This document shows, one piece after another, positions 16,329-22,996 of a DNA stretch of 35,338 bases (position 1 is its first letter; each line of letters opens with the position of its first letter). Both the position numbers and the translations under genes were made by a program. The DNA is from an uncultured Pseudomonadota bacterium (GTDB lineage Bacteria; Myxococcota_A; UBA796; SXON01), in assembly GCA_903844155.1 (NCBI GenBank), contig CAIMSU010000203.1, positions 1-35,338 on the forward strand, read 5' to 3'. The notes beneath the pieces were generated by a model, which did no database searches, was not told where the DNA came from, and was given only the letters and a program-made list of their open reading frames with translations.

Positions 16329-17551
16329 TCCACACCCCAACCGGCCTCGCCGGCCTGCTCGTCGCCAGCGCCCTCGTCGGCTGTCAGGCCGCTGCGCCCG
16401 CAAACGTCGGCGTCACCTACTACAAGGACGTGCGGCCGATCCTCGACAACAACTGCGCGCGTTGCCACACCGCCAACGGCATCGCCCCGAGCTTCGACGA
16501 CCCCGCCGTGGCCGTAGCCGAGGCGCCCAACATGGTCGCCCGCACCGAAGCCGGCGACATGCCGCCGCCCGCTCCCCTCCCCGGCTGCCGCGCGTACGAA
16601 GACGACGACAGCTACTTCCTCACCGACGCGGACAAGGCGACGATCGCGGCGTGGTCGGACGCTGGCGCGCCGCTCGGCGACGTCACTGAAGCCCCGGCGC
16701 CCTGGGCCGCCCGCACCATCGCGCCGTTTGACATCGAGATGCACGCCTCAGCGCCGTACAGCCCAACGTTCGCCGACGGCGAGAACGATTATCGCTGCTT
16801 TGAGCTTGATCTCAACAACGACGCCGCCGTCTACGTCACCGGGTTCGAGGCCCTCGTCGACAACCCGAAGATCGTGCATCACGTCGTCCTGTTCAACAGC
16901 AACGGCGTCAACCTCGGGGACACCACGGGCGGCGATCCGCACGAGGGCTTCTCCTGCGGCGGTTTTGGCAACAGCGGCTGGGATTTTGTCAGCGGCTGGG
17001 CGCCAGGCGGCGAGCCGATCGCCTTTCCGGACGGGCTCGGGCTCAAGCTCAAGCAGGGCACCCAGCTCGTGCTGCAGATGCACTACTACAACAGCTTCGA
17101 AGGGGCGGATCTGGAGCAGGACCAGTCCGGCTATGGGCTGACGACGTCCTCGTCCGTCTCCAACCAGGTCTACCAGATCCCGGTCGGCACCTACGACTTC
17201 ACCATCCCCGCGAACGACGCCGCGTACTCGTCCAGCTTCGTGTTCCCGTGGACCTACGGCGACTACCAGATCCTCGGCGTATTTCCTCACATGCACACGC
17301 GCGGCAGCGGGTTCCAGTACGAGATCGCGCACGCGGACGCATCCCGCACCTGCCTCGTCGACATGAACCAATGGAGCTTCCACAACCAGGTCACAGCGCT
17401 CTACGACGAGCCCGCCACGATCACCGCGGGCGACGCTGTGAGCATGACATGTACCTGGGACAACGCGGGGAATCCGAACGACCTGGTGTGGGGTGAGGGC
17501 ACCGGGGACGAGATGTGCTTTGGGTTCACGTACGCGGCGAAGGTCCGGTAG
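16325..17551 (+). CDS. Cytochrome c/copper type II monooxygenase-like lipoprotein
   Basis: Protein of 408 residues. The lipobox LVGC (Cys20) predicts a lipoprotein exposed outside the cytoplasm. Residues 33-120 form a short cytochrome c-like domain with the heme-attachment motif CARCH (44-48) and a possible distal Met in GDMPPP. Residues about 130-408 match the peptidylglycine/dopamine beta-monooxygenase fold. All six copper ligands have candidates: His185/His186 (VHHVVLF) and His253 (LQMHYYN) for one copper; His322/His324 (PHMHTRG) and Met397 (DEMCFGF) for the other. The heme could supply electrons. The substrate is unknown. The GTG overlaps the ArsC-like stop, and mevalonate kinase follows 3 bp later. 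Confidence 0.88.
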   Translation: MIHTPTGLAGLLVASALVGCQAAAPANVGVTYYKDVRPILDNNCARCHTANGIAPSFDDPAVAVAEAPNMVARTEAGDMPPPAPLPGCRAYEDDDSYFLTDADKATIAAWSDAGAPLGDVTEAPAPWAARTIAPFDIEMHASAPYSPTFADGENDYRCFELDLNNDAAVYVTGFEALVDNPKIVHHVVLFNSNGVNLGDTTGGDPHEGFSCGGFGNSGWDFVSGWAPGGEPIAFPDGLGLKLKQGTQLVLQMHYYNSFEGADLEQDQSGYGLTTSSSVSNQVYQIPVGTYDFTIPANDAAYSSSFVFPWTYGDYQILGVFPHMHTRGSGFQYEIAHADASRTCLVDMNQWSFHNQVTALYDEPATITAGDAVSMTCTWDNAGNPNDLVWGEGTGDEMCFGFTYAAKVR

Positions 17552-17554
17552 CCA

Positions 17555-18511
17555 GTGCTGTCCGAATCGGGCCCATTCGTCGGCCAGGCGCCCGGCAAGC
17601 TGATCCTCTGCGGCGAGCACGCGGTCGTTGACGGACACTCGGCGATCGCCGCGGCGATCCCCCGGTTCACGACGGTCACGCTCCGGCCGCGCCCGGGCCC
17701 GAGCACCCTCGCCGAAGCGCCCCACCGGCTCGTCACCGACGACCCGCGCCTGCTCCCCGCATTGCTGACCGTGCTGCCGGCTGAGGGCCTGGAGATCGGC
17801 ATCACCAGCGAACTTCCGATCGGCTGCGGCCTCGGGTCCTCCGCGGCGTTGGCGATCGCGTCGCTACGGGCGTTGGCGGCGATGGAAGGACGAACCATGG
17901 GTTTCGACGAGCTGCACGCCCGCGGCTTTGCGGTCGAGAGGGCGTTCCACGGCACGCCCTCGGGCGTCGACCACGCCGTGAGCGCGCTTGGGGGCGTGGT
18001 GCGGTACCGACGGGAGCGGGGGGGCGACGGGGCGACGATCGCAAGGATCGAGGCGCTGAAGCTGGAAGTTCCGCTGTCGCTTGTGCTCGTCAACACGGGG
18101 ACGCCGAGCCGGACGACAGCGGAGATGGTCGCGGGCGTGCGAGCGCGCGGCTGTGCGAAGGAGCTCGCTGCCATCGGCGTGATCGTCGAAGGGGTCGCCA
18201 GGCACCTCGGTGGCGACGGCGACGTGACGGCGATTGGACGGCTGCTCGACGCCAACCACACGTTGCTCCAGGCCATCGGGGTGAGCACGCCGGCGTTGGA
18301 CCGGGCTTGCGCGGTCATGCGGTCCGCCGGTGCGCTCGGCGCCAAGCTGGCGGGTGCGGGTGGCGGAGGGGTGGCGTTCGGGCTGTGCGCGCCCTGGAGC
18401 CACGAGACCATCCTCGCAAGCGTCCGGGACGCCGGCTTTTCGGCGACGGACTCGTTTTTGTGCACGGTCGGTCACGTCTCCACCGCTGGCAGCACGGGCG
18501 CTTTCGGATAG
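17555..18511 (+). CDS. mvk: Mevalonate kinase
   Basis: GHMP kinase of 318 residues that phosphorylates mevalonate with ATP. Motif 1 APGKLILCGEHAVVDG (12-27), motif 2 PIGCGLGSSAALAIA (88-102), the GTPSGVDHAV segment (133-142, catalytic Asp139) and motif 3 KLAGAGGGGVAF (264-275) are all present. They fit mevalonate kinase better than other GHMP members, and context agrees: mvaD and phosphomevalonate kinase lie upstream. It starts at GTG 3 bp after the copper monooxygenase gene. With those two enzymes it completes mevalonate-to-IPP conversion. Orthologues range from about 300 to 400 residues, so this is a short, bacterial-type form. Confidence 0.92.
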   Translation: MLSESGPFVGQAPGKLILCGEHAVVDGHSAIAAAIPRFTTVTLRPRPGPSTLAEAPHRLVTDDPRLLPALLTVLPAEGLEIGITSELPIGCGLGSSAALAIASLRALAAMEGRTMGFDELHARGFAVERAFHGTPSGVDHAVSALGGVVRYRRERGGDGATIARIEALKLEVPLSLVLVNTGTPSRTTAEMVAGVRARGCAKELAAIGVIVEGVARHLGGDGDVTAIGRLLDANHTLLQAIGVSTPALDRACAVMRSAGALGAKLAGAGGGGVAFGLCAPWSHETILASVRDAGFSATDSFLCTVGHVSTAGSTGAFG

Positions 18512-18521
18512 CCCCCGCGCC

Positions 18522-19187
18522 ATGCTGAAGAAAATCCTCGCCCTCCCCGTCCGCCTCGCCAGTCGCGTTGCCGCAACCATCATGGGCCGCAACAGCGCGC
18601 CTCCGGCCGACCCGCCGCCTCCCCCGCGTCGCGCGACGCGCCCCAAGGCCCCGCCGCCACCCAGGGCTGCGGCCGAGGACGAGGGTCAGGATCACGGCCA
18701 CTCCCACGATCACGGCCATTCCCACGACCACGGCGCGCCTGCCCCTGTCGCCCCGGCCGCGCCAGTCGTCGACCACGGCCACTCCCACGACCACGGCGAG
18801 CCCGCGCCCGTCACGCCCGCCCCGGTCGCCGACCACGGCCACTCCCACGACCACGGCGAGGCTGCGGAGGCTGCCACGCCCGTGGAGAAGCCCGCCAAAA
18901 AGGCCGCGCCGAAGAAGAAGACCGCCGTCTCCGTCCGCTCGGAGGAGACGCCGAACCCCAACGCGCGGAAGTACGTGGTCGGGCAGAAGGTCGTGGAGAA
19001 GGGCTCGCTCTCGTTCAACACCGCAGCCGCTGCCGCCGATCACCCGCTTGGAGCCGCCATCTTCGCGGTCCGTGGCGTCGCCAGCGTGTTTGCCGTGAAC
19101 GATTTCGTGACCGTCATCAAGACCGCGGACGCCGACTGGAACAAGCTTGACGCCGCGCTGATCGCCGCCATCGCCGCCGCGGTCTGA
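18522..19187 (+). CDS. His-rich protein with a stand-alone Nfu N-terminal domain
   Basis: Protein of 221 residues. Residues 1-24 are hydrophobic and basic (MLKKILALPVRLASRVAATI), possibly a membrane-associating helix. Residues 25-50 are Pro-rich. Residues 57-112 hold three His clusters built on DHGHSHDHG, a likely Zn/Ni/Co/Cu-binding region; a Lys/Ala-rich linker follows. Residues 141-221 match the Nfu/NifU N-terminal domain (EETPNPNARKYVVG; ADHPLGAAIFAVRGVASVFAVNDFVTV). The CxxC Fe-S scaffold domain of true Nfu proteins is absent. It starts 10 bp after mevalonate kinase and is probably the last gene of the unit. Metal storage or delivery is plausible but unproven. Confidence 0.8.
   Translation: MLKKILALPVRLASRVAATIMGRNSAPPADPPPPPRRATRPKAPPPPRAAAEDEGQDHGHSHDHGHSHDHGAPAPVAPAAPVVDHGHSHDHGEPAPVTPAPVADHGHSHDHGEAAEAATPVEKPAKKAAPKKKTAVSVRSEETPNPNARKYVVGQKVVEKGSLSFNTAAAAADHPLGAAIFAVRGVASVFAVNDFVTVIKTADADWNKLDAALIAAIAAAV
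18691..18860 (+). repeat. Direct repeats encoding His-rich clusters
   Basis: A 30-bp segment starting GACCACGGCC occurs identically at 18771-18800 and 18831-18860. A related longer version lies at about 18691-18732. Each encodes DHGHSHDHG. Near-identity at DNA level points to recent duplication inside the gene. Confidence 0.85.
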
Positions 19188-19208
19188 TCCCGGGCCGCCG
19201 GCCGGCAA

Positions 19209-19499
19209 TCACGGCAGGTAGAGCGCGCGGAGCTCGTCGCAGCTCGCGGCGCTCAGGTCGGCCGAGGCGCCGTCGCACTCGGCGTCCGCCTCGGGGATCT
19301 GACGCGCCGGCCAGCCGCCGCGGTCGATGGCGAGATCGTCCTTGCAGGTACGCTGCATGTCGGCCTTGCTTTTTGCACCGAGATCCTCCCATGTCGCGCC
19401 CCACTCCGCGCGGCAACCGTCCAGCCGGCGCGCCACAGAGACGCAGAGGGCGTCGCAGGGGTCCGGCTTGCAGGCCAGCATGACGAGCAGGAAAAGCAC
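19209..19499 (-). CDS. Small Cys-rich lipoprotein
   Basis: Predicted product of 96 residues: a very short hydrophobic leader ending VMLAC (Cys10, then Lys). The mature part has five further Cys (CDALC, GCRAEW, RTCKDD, ECDGA) plus one near the end (SCDEL), suggesting disulfides outside the cytoplasm. The family is not recognised. The GTG start lacks the usual basic n-region, and the RBS is weak (GGGGT), so the true start could differ. It lies 58 bp downstream of tRNA-Phe on the same strand and may be reached by read-through, since no tRNA terminator was seen. It is convergent with the His-rich Nfu_N gene, 21 bp away. Confidence 0.65.
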   Translation of the reverse strand: MLFLLVMLACKPDPCDALCVSVARRLDGCRAEWGATWEDLGAKSKADMQRTCKDDLAIDRGGWPARQIPEADAECDGASADLSAASCDELRALYLP

Positions 19500-19557
19500 G
19501 AGGCGTTCTACCCCGAGGACGCGTCGCGCGCGGATCGGCAGGGGAACAGGGAGGGGG

Positions 19558-19630
19558 TGGCCGAGGACGGGGTTGAACCGCCGACACCAGGATTTTCAGT
19601 CCCGTGCTCTACCAACTGAGCTACCCGGCC
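19558..19630 (-). tRNA. tRNA-Phe (GAA)
   Basis: A 73-nt minus-strand cloverleaf from G1 at 19630 to discriminator A at 19558. It has a 7-bp acceptor (one G-T), D-stem GCTC/GAGC, an anticodon stem with loop CTGAAAA (anticodon GAA), and a T-arm with loop TTCAACC. The 3' CCA is not encoded (the next bases are CCC), so it must be added enzymatically. Confidence 0.97.
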
Positions 19631-19639
19631 GGGCCAACG

Positions 19640-19667
19640 ATTCTAACCGGCGGCACGGCGTCGTCAA
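19640..19667 (-). promoter_or_regulatory. Promoter of tRNA-Phe
   Basis: TTGACG (19667-19662) and TAGAAT (19645-19640) on the minus strand are 16 bp apart. The predicted transcription start near 19633 puts the tRNA 5' end only about 3 nt into the transcript. Confidence 0.7.
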
Positions 19668-19683
19668 GAGCCCCAGCGGGCGC

Positions 19684-20070
19684 TCAAACGTCGAAGCTGG
19701 ACCCGCAGCCGCACTTGCGCTTCACGTTCGGGTTCTCGATGTGGAAGCCCGCACCAAGCAATTCGTCCTTGAAGTCGATGACCGAACCCCGGACGTAGCC
19801 CATGTGCAGCGGGTTGATGAAGACCCGCACGGCAGCCTCGCCCTCGCCGAACGCGTGCACCTCGTCCTCCTCCTGCGGGGCCTCCTCGAACTCCAGCAGG
19901 TAGCTGTAGCCGGAGCATCCGCCGCCCTGCACGCCAAAACGCAGGCCGTAGCCCTTCATCTCGTTCTCGCCGAGCAACCGGAGGATGTGGGTGCGACCGG
20001 AGTCGGTCATCTGGACCGCCGGCATGGCGTGGGTGTCGGGGTTCTCGACGAAATTGAGCGTGGCTTCCAT
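19684..20070 (-). CDS. A-type iron-sulfur carrier (IscA/ErpA/HesB family)
   Basis: Protein of 128 residues of the A-type carrier family, which accepts Fe-S clusters and passes them to apoproteins in the cytoplasm. The three conserved Cys are present: Cys52 (QGGGCSGYSYLLEFEE) and Cys120/Cys122 (KRKCGCGSSF). A longer open frame exists upstream, but ATG 20070 is chosen because GAGG lies 8 nt before it and the family start follows. The N-terminal extension of about 17 residues is slightly longer than in E. coli IscA. No IscS/IscU genes are adjacent. The client proteins are unknown; the Nfu_N protein lies 0.5 kb away. Confidence 0.92.
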   Translation of the reverse strand: MEATLNFVENPDTHAMPAVQMTDSGRTHILRLLGENEMKGYGLRFGVQGGGCSGYSYLLEFEEAPQEEDEVHAFGEGEAAVRVFINPLHMGYVRGSVIDFKDELLGAGFHIENPNVKRKCGCGSSFDV

Positions 20071-20095
20071 GAGACGTGCCTCAAGAGTGGATCCC

Positions 20096-20101
20096 AGTAT
20101 A
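20096..20101 (-). promoter_or_regulatory. Candidate -10 box for the IscA-type gene
   Basis: TATACT on the minus strand lies 25 bp before the ATG, giving a leader of about 19 nt that includes the GAGG ribosome site. No good -35 was found. Confidence 0.35.
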
Positions 20102-20128
20102 GTCACACTGCCGCCCGCAGGTACCCGA

Positions 20129-20767
20129 GTGTCGGTAGTCTCCACCCCCGATCCGCATCCGTCGGCTGGCGGAGGATCGCATTCCGACGTCGTGCTGATC
20201 GACAACGAGGACAGCTTTACAGGGAGCCTGGCCAGGTACTGCCGCGAGGCCGGCTGGTACGTACGCGTCGTGCCCGGGCGCACTGCGAGCCCCGGCGACT
20301 GGGCCTGCGCATCCCGGATCGTCCTCTCACCCGGTCCCGGTCGACCCGAGGAGCACCCCGCGTGCGCCGAGGCGATCGCATCCGGACGTCCGGTGTTCGG
20401 CGTGTGCCTTGGGATGCAGGCGTTGGCGCTGGCGTTTGGCGGTGAGGTCGTCCACGCGCGCGCGATCGTCCACGGGCGTACCAGCCCGATCCATCACCTC
20501 GGCGAGGGCTGCTTTGTCGGCCTCCCAAGTCCATTTCGGGGGACGCGGTACCACTCCCTCGCCGTCCGCCGCGCAACGTTGCCGGCCTGCCTCCTCGTGA
20601 CCGCCTGGACGGATGACGGCGAGATCATGGGCCTGAAACACCGGACGTTGCCGCTCGAAGGCGTGCAGTTCCATCCCGAGGCCGTGAGGACAGAGCAGGG
20701 GCAGCTTCTGGTTCGGCAGGCGCTCGGGTTCACCAGCGCATCGGATATCGGGCCCACCACCACGTAG
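20129..20767 (+). CDS. Glutamine amidotransferase, PabA/TrpG-like
   Basis: Class I glutamine amidotransferase subunit of 212 residues that would release ammonia from glutamine for a chorismate-using partner. Motifs: LIDNEDSFTGSLARY (23-37), SPGPGRPEE (67-75), nucleophile Cys93 (GVCLGMQAL), GRTSPIHH and the His182/Glu184 pair in GVQFHPEAV. The GTG at 20129 is chosen; GTG 20192 would give MLIDNEDSF, closer to typical N-termini, with GGAGGA about 15 nt upstream, so that start is also possible. No TrpE/PabB partner is in the window. It could serve folate (aminodeoxychorismate) or tryptophan synthesis. Confidence 0.85.
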   Translation: MSVVSTPDPHPSAGGGSHSDVVLIDNEDSFTGSLARYCREAGWYVRVVPGRTASPGDWACASRIVLSPGPGRPEEHPACAEAIASGRPVFGVCLGMQALALAFGGEVVHARAIVHGRTSPIHHLGEGCFVGLPSPFRGTRYHSLAVRRATLPACLLVTAWTDDGEIMGLKHRTLPLEGVQFHPEAVRTEQGQLLVRQALGFTSASDIGPTTT

Positions 20768-20777
20768 AGCCGCCATC

Positions 20778-20926
20778 TTGTTCCTTTTCAGCTTGCTCGC
20801 CTGCGCCCAGGGGGGAGCTGCCGCTGCCGCCGATCCTGGCGCTCGGCATACCTCGCGCCAGCCTCGGCGCTGCAGAAGAAGATGCAGGTTCAGGTGGCCA
20901 ATCTTCCACTGATCACGGACCTTTGA
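20778..20926 (+). pseudogene. Possible remnant of a small lipoprotein gene
   Basis: A TTG-initiated frame at 20778 gives a hydrophobic leader ending in a lipobox-like LLAC followed by AQGGAAAAADPG, then becomes Arg-rich. From about 20837 a different frame reads as ordinary protein, ending ALQKKMQVQVANLPLITDL at a TGA (20924-20926). A single-base change could join the two. This rests on sequence appearance only; it may be non-coding. A perfect 7-bp inverted repeat (20933-20939/20948-20954) lies just beyond, without a T-tract. Confidence 0.25.
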
Positions 20927-20944
20927 GCCGCCTTCGGGGCGTGG

Positions 20945-21862
20945 TCACCCCGAAACCCAGCACCAGTCCGCATCCGCACCCAGGCCACCGGACACGTAGG
21001 GCGACGGCTGCGCGAACACCTGCCCGCTCGTCCACGCGACCGCGATCGCCCAGTCCCTGTCGCCCTCCTCGTGCCCGTTCTCGTCCTGGCAGCGGACGGA
21101 GAAGTGCCCGTCAGCGAGCAACTTGCCCTCCAGCGTATCGGTCGCGGCGTTGAAATCGACCATGACCATGGCGGTCGTCGGCCACACGTCAACGCCGTCG
21201 GCGCCCGTGGTCATCAACATCGGCAGGTTGGCCGGGGGCGTGGTGTACGGCGCGAACGGCGCTTCGAGGCCGGCAACGACGGCGTCGCTGCCGCCGGAGA
21301 GCTCGACGCCGGTGGAGATGGCGTCCGCGCGCTGTCCGATGAGCACCGTGTTCCACAGTGCACCCGCCGAGAAGCCGACGGTCGACAGCCGCGTGAGGTC
21401 GACGTCGAGGTTCTGGGCAGCGCACGTGCGCAAGTCGTCGAAGAGGACGAGGTCCTTGTCGTCGAGCACCATGACGTCCCAAAGGTAGACGGTGACGGTG
21501 TCGAGGAGGGTCTGGACGCGCGCGTCGGGCATCAGCCACACGGTGTTGGTCGCGTCGGCGATGCCCTGGACGTCGTGCAGCACGGCGATGTCGGCGGCAG
21601 GTGTGGATGTCGCCGTCGGGAACGCGGTGCCGTGCAGGTAGACGGTGATGGCCATGCCGGGTTTTGGGGACGAGGGCAGGACGACGTCGACCTGCCGTGG
21701 CTCACCGCTCGACGTGAACGTGGAGAGTCCGGACTTCGTGAGATCGGGGCATTCGCCCGATGACAATGTCGCCAGCGCGCGTGTTCCATGGGTGTCGATG
21801 GGCGTCGGGGCGCAAGCGGAGAGCAGGAGCAGCGCGACGAGCCCCTCAACGCCCGCCTTCAT
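20945..21862 (-). CDS. Alpha/beta-hydrolase (esterase/depolymerase-like) lipoprotein
   Basis: Predicted lipoprotein of 305 residues (lipobox LSAC, Cys17, then Ala). The mature part resembles LpqC/PHB-depolymerase-type alpha/beta hydrolases. VYLHGTAFP gives the oxyanion-side HG motif, VGFSAGALW contains the G-x-S-x-G nucleophile Ser165, an Asp in TTGADGVDVWP fits the acid, and a late His (DGHFS or NGHEEGD) could complete the triad. Four further Cys may form disulfides. The ATG overlaps the stop of the upstream amidase gene (ATGA), so the two are coupled. The substrate is unknown, with a polysaccharide ester or polyester possible. Confidence 0.82.
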   Translation of the reverse strand: MKAGVEGLVALLLLSACAPTPIDTHGTRALATLSSGECPDLTKSGLSTFTSSGEPRQVDVVLPSSPKPGMAITVYLHGTAFPTATSTPAADIAVLHDVQGIADATNTVWLMPDARVQTLLDTVTVYLWDVMVLDDKDLVLFDDLRTCAAQNLDVDLTRLSTVGFSAGALWNTVLIGQRADAISTGVELSGGSDAVVAGLEAPFAPYTTPPANLPMLMTTGADGVDVWPTTAMVMVDFNAATDTLEGKLLADGHFSVRCQDENGHEEGDRDWAIAVAWTSGQVFAQPSPYVSGGLGADADWCWVSG

Positions 21863-22920
21863 GGGGACGCGGCCGCGTCCAACGCCTGCTTCCTCGCCCA
21901 GAAGTGGTCGTAGTAGTCCGTGCGGTCGGCTTCCCGGGCGTGCGCGGGGCCGGTAGGCGTGACGCCTTCCGGTGCCAGGGTCTTCTCCCCTTCCATCGCC
22001 AGGTTCTCCGCGGGCGTCTTGTCTGCCGTCACTGCCGCCCGGCTCCCCTGCTCCCGAGCGAGCAGCGCCTTGAGCTTGCCAAGCTCCTCAGCGGACGATT
22101 GGGGGTCCGCCTGCATCTTCGCTATCCGAGCCTCCAATGCTGCGATCTTCGCCGGAACATCTCGCATCGCCGCCAGGAATTCGATGATCGGCTCGCCCTC
22201 CCCGGTCGTCTTGTAGTCCACCTGCTCGTGCCCCTTCACGTCCGTCGCCGGGTTCAAATGGTTCGTCGCCGTGAGCTGATTCACCAGGTTGTAGTTCGCT
22301 CGTTTCTGCGGCCCCGTGATGTCCGTGTGCAGCGCGTACTGCATCACGCCCTTTTTGTTCTTGCCGTCCGCGAGGCTCTGTTTCAGCGCCGGCTCGGGCA
22401 TCGCCAGCAGACGCTTCTTCATCTCCGGCGAGAGCGTCAGCCGGTCGACCTGCTCGTGCACGTCCTTGTCGGGGTCGATCTTCGCGGGCATCCCGACGTT
22501 CTCGATGCCGATGGCCCACGCGTTCGCGCCCTTCCACGCCTTGTCCTGGTTGCCGCGGACGTGCGAGGTCTTTTTGTCCGTCGGAACGGTCAGGCTGGTC
22601 TCGCCCTCGGTGCCGATCAGGTAGTGAGCGCCGATGGATCCGTGGGTGGCGACCTGGTGGGCGTAGCTGTTGCGGGCGGCGTCCATCGTCGGCGATTCTG
22701 TCCGATGTTCGACGATGCCACGGACGGGCTCGGTGCGCGGGCCGGAATTCATGGCGCCGTACGCGCCGGTCTCGTCCTTCATGCCCAGGTCGGGGAAGTA
22801 GCCGGCGGGCGACGGGGGAGGTGCAGGTGGCGTTTTTGCGGTGGCGACAGCGGCGGTCTGCGAGGGAGCCGGCGAGGCGGTCGCGGACGACGTTGTTCGA
22901 CGCTGCTGCTTGTCGGCCAT
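21859..22920 (-). CDS. N-acetylmuramoyl-L-alanine amidase-like protein without signal peptide
   Basis: Protein of 353 residues. After a Ser/Ala/Pro-rich N-terminus (8-40) comes an Amidase_2 (AmpD/PGRP-like) domain, about 65-250: IVEHRTES with candidate Zn ligand His72, IGAHYLIGTEG (96-106), WAIGIENVGMP (135-145, conserved Glu140) and VKGHEQVDYKTTG with His231 as second ligand. The usual K-x-D-P-G closing motif, which carries the third Zn ligand, reads KTTGEG, so the metal site may be altered. A Lys/Glu-rich segment (about 255-290) could form a coiled coil. No Sec signal is seen, so it is either cytoplasmic or exported another way. It is coupled to the esterase lipoprotein gene. Confidence 0.8.
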   Translation of the reverse strand: MADKQQRRTTSSATASPAPSQTAAVATAKTPPAPPPSPAGYFPDLGMKDETGAYGAMNSGPRTEPVRGIVEHRTESPTMDAARNSYAHQVATHGSIGAHYLIGTEGETSLTVPTDKKTSHVRGNQDKAWKGANAWAIGIENVGMPAKIDPDKDVHEQVDRLTLSPEMKKRLLAMPEPALKQSLADGKNKKGVMQYALHTDITGPQKRANYNLVNQLTATNHLNPATDVKGHEQVDYKTTGEGEPIIEFLAAMRDVPAKIAALEARIAKMQADPQSSAEELGKLKALLAREQGSRAAVTADKTPAENLAMEGEKTLAPEGVTPTGPAHAREADRTDYYDHFWARKQALDAAASP

Positions 22921-22996
22921 GAGGACTCCGGATGCGGAAACGTAATCCGACGATGCCGACGTGGAGCGGGTTTGGGGCCGTCCGGACCGGCCGCCG

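Noticed and set aside
20933-20954. Terminator between the amidotransferase and esterase genes
   Set aside because: The 7-bp inverted repeat lacks a T-tract on either strand and overlaps the esterase stop codon.
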